Source: Haloferula helveola
GTDB lineage: Bacteria > Verrucomicrobiota > Verrucomicrobiia > Verrucomicrobiales > Akkermansiaceae
Length of the DNA: 64,000 nucleotides
Assembly: GCF_037076345.1 (NCBI RefSeq)
Contig: NZ_AP024702.1
Span: forward strand, 1,116,001 to 1,180,000
Direction of reading: 5' to 3'
The notes beneath the pieces are model-generated. The model had not been told where the DNA came from. It saw only the letters and a program-made list of their open reading frames with translations, and made no database searches. A program made the translations under genes and the position numbers. Below are positions 53,770-62,944 of the stretch, one piece after another; position 1 is the first letter of the stretch, and each line of letters opens with the position of its first letter.

Positions 53770-54837
53770 CTACTTCGGCGCCCGCCCTATGGTGCCACCC
53801 GGCGCGAACTCGGCCGGCACCTCGACCTGGCGGACATCACTCCGGCCCCGGCTGAGATTGCCCGCCCAGTTCACGATCCTACGAACCACCGGTCGGGTAT
53901 CCCAGCGGATGTGGGCAATCGTGGGCCGACACCATTCGAACCACGGATCATGGTCGGTGCAGACCAGCGACACATCTTCCGGCACTCTCAAACCACGGCT
54001 TGCAAGAAATGCCTGAACCGCGGCGAAGAGGCGGACTTCATCGAGAATCATCGCGGTCGGCGGAGTCACACGGAACAACGACTGCAGACGGTGATGAAAT
54101 CCCTCAATGCTTCCGTCCCAGTCGGGTAGGTGAAACCGACTGAGCGCAATCCCATGAGAGGCAAGCTCGGCAAGAAAGGCGCGCTCCGAGGCCCCGGGTT
54201 CGGGAATCCTTCGCTCGGGCCCACACATCAGCACGATCCTGCGATGTCCGAGCCTTATCAGCTCCCGCGTCGCCGCCGCATAGGCAGGTGGTTTGTCCGG
54301 ACCCACGCCGGGGATCTCCAGTCCACGCCGACGCCCGAAGAGGGCGAACACCGGCTTCCCCCTCCCCACGAACCACTCCAGCACCTCGAGCGAGCCTCCA
54401 AGAACGATCCACGCGTCCGCCTCAATTCGCCCGATCATCCGCGCGACCCGCTTTCGATCCATATTGAGCCTCTTCAGATTCAGCGGAGCTTCGACCACCG
54501 CATAGCCTTTCTCGGTCAACTCGTGTCGTGCATCGATCACGAAGCCCTGCGCCGGGTCATCCGCATCGTGGAAGAGCAGGCCGATCGTCAACATCCGCCT
54601 GGCGTCCGCCCTCCCCGACTTCCGAATAAGGCGCCGCCGTCCCGCCCCTTGCGACTCCAAGACCCCCTGCGCTTCAAGCTTCACCAGAGCCGCCTCCACC
54701 GTCTTCCGGTTGACGCCGAGTTCCTCGGCGAGCTTGTCCCTACCGGGCATCAACCCTCTCCAACGCCCCCTCTCAAGCTCGCCACGAAGATGACCCGCCA
54801 CCTGCTCAGCCATCGTCGAGACCTTCAAGGCTCCCAT
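53770..54837 (-). CDS. GntR-HTH / LacI-type substrate-binding transcriptional regulator
   Basis: ATG 54837 is preferred; the frame is open to 55059 but that part is unrelated. The 355-residue protein has a GntR-like winged helix (about 10-70; MPGRDKLAEELGVNRKTVEAALVKLEAQGVL in pieces) and a LacI-type periplasmic-binding fold (about 85-345; GHRRIVLMCG, then VPEDVSLVCTDHDPWFEWC). Such regulators respond to sugars. It is divergent from the PATR-repeat protein gene, and the dyad at 54844-54865 between them is a likely operator. Confidence 0.88.
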   Translation of the reverse strand: MGALKVSTMAEQVAGHLRGELERGRWRGLMPGRDKLAEELGVNRKTVEAALVKLEAQGVLESQGAGRRRLIRKSGRADARRMLTIGLLFHDADDPAQGFVIDARHELTEKGYAVVEAPLNLKRLNMDRKRVARMIGRIEADAWIVLGGSLEVLEWFVGRGKPVFALFGRRRGLEIPGVGPDKPPAYAAATRELIRLGHRRIVLMCGPERRIPEPGASERAFLAELASHGIALSRFHLPDWDGSIEGFHHRLQSLFRVTPPTAMILDEVRLFAAVQAFLASRGLRVPEDVSLVCTDHDPWFEWCRPTIAHIRWDTRPVVRRIVNWAGNLSRGRSDVRQVEVPAEFAPGGTIGRAPK

Positions 54838-54843
54838 ACCAAA

Positions 54844-54865
54844 ACCTACCCTAATTGGGGCAGGT
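54844..54865. promoter_or_regulatory. dyad between GntR/LacI-type regulator and PATR protein genes
   Basis: ACCT-a-CCC-TAATT-GGG-gc-AGGT is an almost symmetric site centred on TAATT, with CC/GG extension on both flanks. It starts 7 bp before the regulator ATG and ends 67 bp before ATG 54932, so binding could control both genes. No second copy was noticed in the window. Confidence 0.5.
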
Positions 54866-54931
54866 TGGCGAGGGCCTTTTCTGTTGTTTGATCCGTCCTC
54901 CGAGAGTTGGGTCACCGACAGCCTCCTACCA

Positions 54932-57900
54932 ATGAAATCAAAAATAAACCTGTTCGTGGCAGCGGCCACTTCCGTCCTAGCGAGCGCCCATGCGCAGACC
55001 ACCGTCTTCTTCGACGATTTCGAGAACGGTGCGAATGACGCCACCGTTGACAACACCACCGGAGCCTACTCGCAGACCCCCGATGTGGATGCCGGTGACA
55101 GCGACGGCAATACCTCCGGAGACATCAACTCAACCCTCTGGGTGAAGGCAAACCAGGGTTTCGGAGCGACTCGTCAGGGCTTGATTGATGAGAGCCATGG
55201 CGACTTCACCGATCCTACCGGCGAACAAGCCTGGGGTTTCCGTTACACCAACTCCGGCATCACGACCGCGGAAGGTGTGATTGGCGCGTTGGTGCCCGGC
55301 GCGACCTACACCATCACCTTTGATGTGGTCGAGGATGGCCACAACGGGGGCACGCCATGGTCGGCGAAACTCTACACGGTCAACGGCGGCAGCAGAAATG
55401 ATGCACGCAACGACGGTCTCGCCACCAGTGTCCTCGCGTCTGCAAGCGGCAGCGCCGACACGGGAGCGACCTACGAGCAGGAAACCTTCAGCTACACCGT
55501 CGATCCGGTTGCCGACGCCGCGGTGCTCGGCCACGATGTGACGCTCCGCTTCTTCGGCGCCACCACCTCCGCCACGATCGACAACGTCAAGGTGGAAGTC
55601 ACCTACGCCACCGATATCGCCTACTGGGATATCGACGGCTCCACTCCCGGGTCGGGCGGGGCTACTCCGGCCGGAACCTGGGATGCCGCCACGACCAACT
55701 GGAATCCCGATCCCGATGGCACTGGAACCGTCGCGGCATGGACTCCGGGGGATATCGCCATTTTCGCCGCCGGCGCGGATGCGACCGGCACCTACTCGGT
55801 CACCGTGGACGGGGCCCAGGACATCGGCGCACTGATCGTTGAGGAAGGCGCGGTGAGCCTCGTTGATGGAACCTCCGGCGCACTCAATTTGGCGACCTCA
55901 TCCCCGGCGGTCGTCGCATCGGGTGCGGAACTGACGATCGACATACCGATCACCGACGCCACCGATACCGAGCTCTTCACCAAGGACGGAGCGGGCCAAC
56001 TCACCCTGACCGGTGACAACAGCGCCGCCGACGGCGGGATGGCTCTGAATGGTGGCATCACCCAGTTTGACACGCTGGCATCGATCAACGGCACAGGCGC
56101 CAACGTGGCGATCGGAGCCAACGGAATTCTCAGCGTTGCGGGATCCATCACCGGTGGCGATGTCCCCACGGTACTCGCGCGGGTTGACCCTGCATCAACC
56201 GGCACGATTGCAGCCGACAATGTTGACACCGCTGACTTCGACTTCGATGCCGCGGGCCTTACCGACGCCTACCTCGGTGCAATCGGCACGGTGGATTACA
56301 CCGGCACGTTGACCCCCAGCGGCACGACCTACCGCCTGCTTGGTGGGGCTGGCGGCACCTTGACGCTGAACAGCGCCCTGACCTCCGGCTATACGCTCGA
56401 CCTCAAGGGCCCGGGCACACTCCAACTCAATGGCTTCGACTCGACCGTCGACAGTCTGGTCAACAGCGGAGGTCCGACGGTGGAGAACGGCAACGCCTCC
56501 ACCGCTGCGACGCTCACGGTCAACAATTCCTCCAACGAGAGCTGGTTCGGCACCTTCCAGGACGGCGGTGCCGCCACCTTGGGGCTGACGAAAGACGGAT
56601 CCGGAATCCTCTACCTGAGAACCAACAACAGCATCACCGGGGACCTGACCATCCTCAATGGAACCGTCCAACTGGGCAATAACGGCGACACCGGATCTTT
56701 GAACGGATCCAGCTATCCCGGAAATGTGTCGATCGCCGCGGGTTCCACCTTCCGCGACCGGAGCAACAACTCCGTGACCATGAGCGGTGTGATCAGCGGT
56801 GACGGAAGCCTCCACAAGGACGGCAGCGGAACGATGACGCTTACGGGCGCCAACACCTACACCGGGCAGACGGAGATCCGCGCATCGGGTGGGGGCGGTC
56901 CGACGCTCAGTGTCTCCTCCCTCAACAGTGTCACCTCCCCGCCCCAGATGCCCAGCAGTTCGCTTGGCGTTCCGGCCGACGCGGCGGCGGGCACCATTAT
57001 CCTGGGTTCCGGCACGAATGTCAGAAACTGCACCCTGATCTACACGGGTCCGGGAGAAACGACCGACCGCGTGATGGCAGTGAGTTTCAACTCCGGCGCG
57101 GATCAGGAGATCCGAAACACCGGAGGAGGCCTGCTCAAGTTCACCGAGCCCTTCACCATCAATCGTAGCAGCGGCAACAATGGAGGCCGCTTCACTCTTG
57201 GAGGTTCGGGTGATGGCGAGGTCGAGGCCGGAATGACCGGAGGTATCATTCCCGGTGACCTGTGGAAGGATGACGCCGGCACTTGGACTCTCGGGGGTAC
57301 GACCACTGCGGATGATCTTCGGGTCAACAACGGCACGTTGATTGTCGCTGGCACACTCGACTCGGACGACAGCGATCCGGACGGGACTGGTACGGTCAAC
57401 GTCACAGGAGGCACGCTTCAGGTGGACGGCTCGCTCACCGCCGATGGCGCATTCGACGTCAATGGCGGAACGCTCGGCGGATCCGGCACGGTCACAGCCG
57501 CAGGCGTAACGGTTGCCGCAGGAGCCAACCTTGCCCCGGGCTCCTCGGTGGGCACGCTCGACATTGATGGCGACCTCGACATCTCGGCGCTCGCAGGTGG
57601 TGCGGGAGTTCTTGATTTCGAACTCGATACCGTCGCAGCCAGCGACCAGATCGCCGTGACCGGAACCCTGGCCATCGGCAGCGGAGCACTCGGCCTGAGC
57701 GACTTCAACTTCACCGACCTCGGTGGCCTTCAGAACGGCACCTACACCCTGATCAGCAGTGGCGGGTTGACCGGCACTCTCGACGGAGCGGACCTCACCG
57801 CTACGGACGTGTTGGGTGGCGACGCCGACTTCGAATTGCAACTGAGCGGCAATGACGTCGTGCTCGCAGTCACCGGTCTGCCGGGTGGAAACCCGTTCGA

Positions 57901-58321
57901 CACCTGGGCGGCCACCGGCACGCTGGGTGCCGTGACCTTCGAGGGCGACACCAACGGCGACGGCGTCCAGGACGGGCTCGCCTTCCTTCTCGGAGTGGAC
58001 AACCCGGATGACGACGCCAATGGTGCGCTTCCGACCGTCACCGAAGACGGCCTCGGCGGCCTGGTGCTCACCTTCAACTGCTTGCCCTCGGGCGACCGGG
58101 GCACCGCCGAACTCCGGGTCGAGCACAGCAGCGACATCGGCGCAACTGATCCGTGGCTCGCCACTGTCGACCAGGTGCCGGATGCCACCGATATAGTGCC
58201 TGACAACGACGTGACCTTCGTGGTCACCGCGGGAAGTCCGACCAATTCGGTGGTGGCGACCATCGGCTCGGCTGCGGCTTCCGGAGGCACGCTCTTCGGT
58301 CGCCTGACGGCCACCGAATGA
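54932..58321 (+). CDS. secreted PATR (autotransporter-associated beta-strand repeat) protein
   Basis: ATG 54932 gives a signal peptide (MKSKINLFVAAATSVLASAHA); the frame is open from 54884. The 1129-residue protein has an N-terminal DxFENG jelly-roll-like region (about 22-230), then PATR-type repeats near 346, 550, 627 and 776 (KDGSGTMTLTGANTYTGQT, KDGAGQLTLTGDN) typical of beta-helix passenger proteins. No beta-barrel translocator follows. The C-terminus holds a single DTNGDGVQDGLAFLLG motif and a beta domain ending GTLFGRLTATE. It is divergent from a sugar-type regulator and has its own terminator. A surface-displayed glycan-binding or matrix role is likely. Confidence 0.85.
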   Translation: MKSKINLFVAAATSVLASAHAQTTVFFDDFENGANDATVDNTTGAYSQTPDVDAGDSDGNTSGDINSTLWVKANQGFGATRQGLIDESHGDFTDPTGEQAWGFRYTNSGITTAEGVIGALVPGATYTITFDVVEDGHNGGTPWSAKLYTVNGGSRNDARNDGLATSVLASASGSADTGATYEQETFSYTVDPVADAAVLGHDVTLRFFGATTSATIDNVKVEVTYATDIAYWDIDGSTPGSGGATPAGTWDAATTNWNPDPDGTGTVAAWTPGDIAIFAAGADATGTYSVTVDGAQDIGALIVEEGAVSLVDGTSGALNLATSSPAVVASGAELTIDIPITDATDTELFTKDGAGQLTLTGDNSAADGGMALNGGITQFDTLASINGTGANVAIGANGILSVAGSITGGDVPTVLARVDPASTGTIAADNVDTADFDFDAAGLTDAYLGAIGTVDYTGTLTPSGTTYRLLGGAGGTLTLNSALTSGYTLDLKGPGTLQLNGFDSTVDSLVNSGGPTVENGNASTAATLTVNNSSNESWFGTFQDGGAATLGLTKDGSGILYLRTNNSITGDLTILNGTVQLGNNGDTGSLNGSSYPGNVSIAAGSTFRDRSNNSVTMSGVISGDGSLHKDGSGTMTLTGANTYTGQTEIRASGGGGPTLSVSSLNSVTSPPQMPSSSLGVPADAAAGTIILGSGTNVRNCTLIYTGPGETTDRVMAVSFNSGADQEIRNTGGGLLKFTEPFTINRSSGNNGGRFTLGGSGDGEVEAGMTGGIIPGDLWKDDAGTWTLGGTTTADDLRVNNGTLIVAGTLDSDDSDPDGTGTVNVTGGTLQVDGSLTADGAFDVNGGTLGGSGTVTAAGVTVAAGANLAPGSSVGTLDIDGDLDISALAGGAGVLDFELDTVAASDQIAVTGTLAIGSGALGLSDFNFTDLGGLQNGTYTLISSGGLTGTLDGADLTATDVLGGDADFELQLSGNDVVLAVTGLPGGNPFDTWAATGTLGAVTFEGDTNGDGVQDGLAFLLGVDNPDDDANGALPTVTEDGLGGLVLTFNCLPSGDRGTAELRVEHSSDIGATDPWLATVDQVPDATDIVPDNDVTFVVTAGSPTNSVVATIGSAAASGGTLFGRLTATE

Positions 58322-58342
58322 TCCGCACTCCAACCCACTCAC

Positions 58343-58379
58343 AACGCCGGCTCCGCTCGACGGGGCCGGCGTTTCTTTT
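58343..58379 (+). terminator. Rho-independent terminator after the PATR protein gene
   Basis: AACGCCGGC (58343-58351) pairs perfectly with GCCGGCGTT (58365-58373) over a 13-base loop and runs into TTTCTTTT (58372-58379). It begins 22 bp after the stop codon at 58321. It is the clearest terminator in the window. Confidence 0.88.
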
Positions 58380-58529
58380 GGCATCGCACCGCATCAGGCT
58401 GACCGCCTGCCCCACCTACGGCCAATGGAAGCCAGAGGTCGTTTCCGGCGCCGACACCTGAAGACGAGACCGTAAAGCCCTGCCTGAGTGATCGATTGAC
58501 TCCGGAAACCGTGCCTGTTGAATCCGGTC

Positions 58530-59306
58530 ATGCTTGGAAACCGAAAGAGCCATCCGCCCAAATCCGTCGCAGCAACCATTCTCTGCATGGTCATGGCCTC
58601 GGTCGCTTTGGCAGCAACGGCCGAAGAGGAATGGAACAAACTCGTCGGAGACAGGCTGATGAAGAATCCGGCATTCGCCTACGTTGAGAACGATCCATCA
58701 CTCCCGAATGTCCTGATCTACGGCGACTCCATTTCCATCGCCTACACGGACCGGGTGAGGACCCGGTTGGAAGGAAAAGCCAATGTCTACCGGCTCCACA
58801 CCAACGGCAGTCATTCGGGCGCCCTCATCGAGAACATGACCAGGATGCTCGAGACCATGAAGGACCCGATGTTGGACAAGCCGTGGGACTTCGGGTGGGA
58901 CGTCATCCATTTCAATGTCGGGCTCCACGACCTCAAGCGGCTGCCTGACAAACAGACCTCGGACCCGATCAATTCGGTTGAGGCTTACAAGGCCAACCTT
59001 GAGAAGATCATCGCTTACCTGAAGGAAACGGCACCCGATGCCACCCTGATTTTCGCAACCACCACACCGGTCCCCAAGGGAGAAAAGATCCGGGTCGAAG
59101 GCACGGGAAAGATCTACAATGCCGCTGCCATGGAAGTGCTTGAGAAGCACCCCGACATTCGGATCAACGACCTGCACGCCTTCACCCTGCCGAACTACGG
59201 CAAGTGGTGCACCAAGCCCAACAACGTCCACTACAACAAAACCGGCTACACCGCCCAGGGCGACGAGGTCGCGCGGATCATCAGCAAGGCCTTGCCGAAG
59301 AAATAG
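58530..59306 (+). CDS. secreted SGNH/GDSL hydrolase with unusual block residues
   Basis: The frame opens with TTG 58518; ATG 58530 is preferred (MLGNRKSHPPKSVAATILCM, then a hydrophobic signal core and cleavage near ALAA). The 258-residue protein has VLIYGDSISIAY with nucleophile Ser67 and a block III-like FNVGLHDLKRLP, where the usual Asn is His. The block V motif is NNVHYNKTGY, with Asn where the catalytic Asp is expected three residues before His. An esterase role on acetylated glycans is plausible, but the altered residues weaken the case for normal activity. Confidence 0.8.
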   Translation: MLGNRKSHPPKSVAATILCMVMASVALAATAEEEWNKLVGDRLMKNPAFAYVENDPSLPNVLIYGDSISIAYTDRVRTRLEGKANVYRLHTNGSHSGALIENMTRMLETMKDPMLDKPWDFGWDVIHFNVGLHDLKRLPDKQTSDPINSVEAYKANLEKIIAYLKETAPDATLIFATTTPVPKGEKIRVEGTGKIYNAAAMEVLEKHPDIRINDLHAFTLPNYGKWCTKPNNVHYNKTGYTAQGDEVARIISKALPKK

Positions 59307-59652
59307 AGATTTCCGAACGGAGAGGTCAGCCCCCTTCACTTCCGCCCGGTTCCAATTGGCTCGGATTCTCCCCTCGCATCAGCGCGGCCCTCTCCGTCAG
59401 CCTTTGCCGGGGATTTCTGAGTCGGAGATGATTCGGCGGAAGTCGGTTCCCCGTGGGCGACGATCGCCCTCAGCATGAGCTATGGAACAAGTAGCGCGTG
59501 CTTCATAACAATTGAGGGTAGCGAAGTCCGAAGGCGGCATTCGTCAAAGAAAGGCAAATTCGCCGAGCAAACGGGGCCGTCCGACGCGTTTCAATTCAAT
59601 GGCCTTTCTACCCACGATGCATGATCCAGACTGACACCTCCCGTCCGCACCG
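59307..59652. other. 346-bp intergenic region before a sulfatase gene
   Basis: No convincing ORF was seen. A frame of about 49 codons from ATG 59475 has no similarity to anything recognised and no ribosome binding site. No RNA gene, palindrome or terminator was recognised. The sulfatase promoter should lie here. Confidence 0.4.
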
Positions 59653-61026
59653 ATGAGAATTCCGCTCCTTCTCTTTGCCGCCTTCTTGGCGGCGCCGGCC
59701 GTCGCCTCGCCGCCGAACGTGCTGCTGATCTTCGTCGACGATCAGGGCACCTACGACCTCGGCTGCTACGGCGAGAAGCAGCTTCAAACCCCACGCATCG
59801 ATTCACTCGCGCGCGATGGCATCCGCTTCACGGCCGCCTACTCCGCCGCACCGATCTGCAGTCCATCTCGCGCCGGCCTGCTGACCGGTTGCTACCCCCG
59901 CCGGATGGGCGCTGAGATCTGGGTCCACCGCGCCGACTCCAAGAGTGGCCTCCATCCGGATGAACTGACCCTCGCCGAGCTCTTCCGCGGGGCGGGCTAC
60001 CGCACCGCTTGCATCGGCAAGTGGCACCTCGGCTTCGCGCCGCCTTTCCTCCCCGACGCCCAAGGCTTCGACCGCTACTTCGGGCTGCTCCACAACCTCG
60101 ATCCGGTGGAAACGGTTCACTTCGCAGACAAAGGCGGCGTGCCGATCCTGAACGGTTCCGAAATCATCGAGCACAATCCCGATCCGAGCACGCTCACCCG
60201 GAGATATACCGACGAAGCCATCCACTTCATCGAGGAGGATCGGAACAAACCCTTCTTCCTCTATCTCCCCCACACCATGCTTCACAACCCGCTCGGCGTG
60301 AGCGAGGAGTTCCGCGGCACCTCAAAGCTCGGCGAATACGGCGATGCGATCCACGAACTCGACCATCACGTCGGTCGTCTTCTCGATGCGCTCGAACGCC
60401 TCGACATCGCCGACGAGACAATCGTCCTCTACACCTCCGATAACGGCCGCCATCCCGGCCGGGGCAAGGATCAGCCTCTCCGCGGCGGCAAGCTTTCCAC
60501 CTGGGAAGGCGGCCTACGCGTCCCCGCCCTGCTCCGCGGCCCGGGCCTCCGAAGCGGTGCAGTTCGGACCGAGCCGACGCCCGCGATGGATTGGTATCCG
60601 ACCCTCGCCACCCTCACCGGCATCCGCGTTCCCGAGGGCCGGGTGATCGACGGACGCGACCTCGCGCCCGAGCTGGTCGAGGAACCGGCGGCTCTTCGCA
60701 CGGCGGCCGGCGCCCTCTCCCTCAATTCCGATCTGCCGCAGCGCCGACGCTGGGAACCGCCGCTCGAATGGCGCGACCTCGTCAGCCGCGACGAATACAC
60801 CGACGCCTTCTTCTACCACGGCAGCCACGGCGCCCTCGCCGCCGTCCGTTCCGGCAAATGGAAGCTCTTCCTCAACCCGACCCTCCAGCTCTACGACCTC
60901 GAAAGCGACCCCGGCGAAACGTCTCCTGTGAAGAACGCCGCTGTCGCCCGCAAGCTCCGCGGAATGGCCGTCCTCTTCCAGGAAGAGATGCGCCTCGACG
61001 CCCGACCCGCGGGACGGACAGAGTGA
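59653..61026 (+). CDS. secreted sulfatase, arylsulfatase A-like
   Basis: The 457-residue protein has a signal peptide (MRIPLLLFAAFLAAPAVA), the metal-binding Asp pair in LLIFVDDQGTYD, the signature CSPSR with the formylglycine Cys69, and GKWHLGFAPPFLPDAQGFDRYFG. TSDNGRHPGRGKDQPLRGGK completes the active site. The layout is of the arylsulfatase A / N-acetylgalactosamine sulfatase type. It probably desulfates a polysaccharide. It is followed 309 bp later by another sulfatase on the same strand, with a palindromic element between them. Confidence 0.92.
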   Translation: MRIPLLLFAAFLAAPAVASPPNVLLIFVDDQGTYDLGCYGEKQLQTPRIDSLARDGIRFTAAYSAAPICSPSRAGLLTGCYPRRMGAEIWVHRADSKSGLHPDELTLAELFRGAGYRTACIGKWHLGFAPPFLPDAQGFDRYFGLLHNLDPVETVHFADKGGVPILNGSEIIEHNPDPSTLTRRYTDEAIHFIEEDRNKPFFLYLPHTMLHNPLGVSEEFRGTSKLGEYGDAIHELDHHVGRLLDALERLDIADETIVLYTSDNGRHPGRGKDQPLRGGKLSTWEGGLRVPALLRGPGLRSGAVRTEPTPAMDWYPTLATLTGIRVPEGRVIDGRDLAPELVEEPAALRTAAGALSLNSDLPQRRRWEPPLEWRDLVSRDEYTDAFFYHGSHGALAAVRSGKWKLFLNPTLQLYDLESDPGETSPVKNAAVARKLRGMAVLFQEEMRLDARPAGRTE

Positions 61027-61335
61027 CGCAATAGCATTTTCCGAAATGTCGTAGCCACCCGAGAGCGGATGGCGATACCCCATTTCAGAGAAGAATGGGA
61101 ACGACAAGTAACCGCGAAAATCGCGAAGGGGCGCGAATTCCAGAGGCTGGAAATCATTTCAGATTTCGCGGCCTTTCGCGAATTTCGCAGTTCAATCTTT
61201 TCATCGAGACTAGCGAAAGCGCTCAAGGTCCAAAACTGAACCTTCCGGGAGGTTGAGTGCTTTGAAGGCCACCCCTGACAGGATGGCAGGTCGTTGCCTG
61301 TAGGACCGAGGACTTTGCCTCCAATCTGTTTTGCC
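61027..61335. other. 309-bp intergenic region between the two sulfatase genes
   Basis: It contains the 83-bp palindromic element at 61110-61192 and otherwise no ORF or terminator was recognised. The frame that runs through it on the minus strand is a shadow. Confidence 0.5.
61110..61192. repeat. 83-bp nested palindromic element between sulfatase genes
   Basis: The arms 61110-61130 and 61172-61192 are inverted copies matching at 18 of 21 positions. Inside them a GCGCGAA/TTCGCGG pair and a perfect TTCCAG-AGG-CTGGAA hairpin (61138-61152) continue the stem. The base composition (GCGAAA, TTTCGC) differs from the flanks. It resembles REP-type mobile palindromes, but no second copy was seen in this window. 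Confidence 0.65.
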
Positions 61336-62802
61336 ATGTTTGTCCGGATCTTCTTTCTCTTCGCCCTGCTTGCCAGTGGGCTCGCCGCTACTGAGCGCCC
61401 CAACATCCTGTTTTGCATGGCCGACGACTGGGGCTGGCCACATGCCGGCGTCTATGGCGACAAGGCCATCAGCACTCCCAGCTTCGATCGCATCGCCAAG
61501 GAGGGCGCGCTGTTTCATCACACATACGTTTCCAGCCCGTCCTGCACGCCCAGCCGCAACGCGGTGATCACGGGCAAGTACCACTGGCAGCTCGGTCCCG
61601 GCGCCAACCTGTGGAGTACGTTGCCCGTCGAAGAGGAAAGCTACATCCATCTCCTTGCCGACAGCGGCTACGTGATCGGCCAGAACCGGGCCAAGACCTG
61701 GGGCCCGGGCAGCATCAAGGATTGGAAGGAACACCATGGAGAGGCTCCCGCCGGACCGACCTTCAAGACCATCGCCGACTTCCTCGACCAGACCGACACC
61801 AAGGACAAGCCGTTCTTCTTCTGGCTCGCCTCGCACGACCCGCATCGCGGCTATAAGAAGGACACCGGCAAGGATAGCGGCATCGATTTATCGAAGGTGC
61901 ATCTCTTCGGCCACTACCCCGACAACGAGGTGGTGCGTGGCGATGTTGCCGACTACTACTTCGCCGTCCAGCGTTGGGACCGGCTCGTCGGCAGCGCCTT
62001 GGAGGAACTCGAAAAACGCGGGCTTCTCGACAACACCATCATCATCGTGACCGGCGACCACGGCATGCCCTTCCCGCGCTGCAAGGGCAACCTCTACGAC
62101 TCCGGCACACGCGTGCCCTTCGCGGTGCGCTGGCCGAAGGGCATCAAGGGCGGGCGGGAGGTCGAAGACTTCGTGTCCTTCACCGGCGTCGCTCCGACCT
62201 TGCTCGAGCTCTGCGGGGTCGAGGTGCCGGCAGAAATGACCGGCCAAAGCTTTGTCAGCCTACTCAAGTCGGAGAAGTCGGGCCTGCTGGAACCGGACAA
62301 GCGCCTCGACATCGTCTTCGGCCGAGAACGTCACGCGCCGGCTCAGGAGAAGCCCAACATGGGCGGCTATCCCTCGCGCGCCATCCGCACGCGCGATTTC
62401 CTCTACATCCACAATTACCAGCCCGACTGGTGGCCGGCGGGCACCGGCGACACGGAGAAAAGCAACGGACCCGGACGGACGTATGCCGACTGCGACGGCG
62501 GCCCGACCAAAAACGACATCATCGAGAACCGGGACAAGGATGAGGCCCACAAGCGCGCCTTCGCACTCTGTTTCGGCAAGCGCCCCGAACACGAGCTCTA
62601 CGACCTGAGCAAAGACCCCGAGCAACTGCACAATGTCGCTGACGACCCCGCCTACCAACAGAAGCTGGGCGAGCTGCAGCAGCGCCTCGAACAGCGCCTG
62701 ACGGAACTCAAGGACCCCCGCGTGAAGAATCCCAAGACGCTCGAGTTCGACGGCCACCCCTTCCTAGGCGGCGGCTTCGGCGCGCCCCGGGTTGGCAATT
62801 AG
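61336..62802 (+). CDS. secreted sulfatase, heparan N-sulfatase-like
   Basis: The preferred start ATG 61336 gives a signal peptide (MFVRIFFLFALLASGLAAT); the frame is open from a TTG at 61294. The 488-residue protein has ILFCMADDWGWPHAGVYGD, the signature CTPSR with the formylglycine Cys70, and TGDHGMPFPRCKGNLYDSGT, resembling N-sulfoglucosamine sulfohydrolase-type enzymes (S1_8-like). It ends with the RVKNPKTLEFDGHPFLGGG tail often found in these proteins. It is likely specific for another sulfate position than the preceding sulfatase. It is 142 bp upstream of the second DUF1592 gene. Confidence 0.91.
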   Translation: MFVRIFFLFALLASGLAATERPNILFCMADDWGWPHAGVYGDKAISTPSFDRIAKEGALFHHTYVSSPSCTPSRNAVITGKYHWQLGPGANLWSTLPVEEESYIHLLADSGYVIGQNRAKTWGPGSIKDWKEHHGEAPAGPTFKTIADFLDQTDTKDKPFFFWLASHDPHRGYKKDTGKDSGIDLSKVHLFGHYPDNEVVRGDVADYYFAVQRWDRLVGSALEELEKRGLLDNTIIIVTGDHGMPFPRCKGNLYDSGTRVPFAVRWPKGIKGGREVEDFVSFTGVAPTLLELCGVEVPAEMTGQSFVSLLKSEKSGLLEPDKRLDIVFGRERHAPAQEKPNMGGYPSRAIRTRDFLYIHNYQPDWWPAGTGDTEKSNGPGRTYADCDGGPTKNDIIENRDKDEAHKRAFALCFGKRPEHELYDLSKDPEQLHNVADDPAYQQKLGELQQRLEQRLTELKDPRVKNPKTLEFDGHPFLGGGFGAPRVGN

Positions 62803-62944
62803 CGGAGCCGTTGGACGGTCACCCAGGCTTCCCCCACCCTTCCGAGCGAGCGGGGCCGTGCCCGATGCTGAATTGCAAGGAGCGACCCCTATGACACTCG
62901 GGAGAAAGCTCGCCGCCAGCCCCCCCGTAGGCAGGCGATTCGCG

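Noticed and set aside
56195-58384. 729-codon minus-strand frame opposite the PATR protein gene
   Set aside because: Shadow; the + strand has a signal peptide, PATR repeats and its own terminator.
59475-59624. About 49-codon frame upstream of a sulfatase
   Set aside because: No ribosome site, no homology recognised and no conserved context; likely chance.
27088-62860. TCCGAGCGAGC shared near 27090 and 62842
   Set aside because: An 11-base match is expected many times by chance in 64 kb, and the flanks are only loosely alike.
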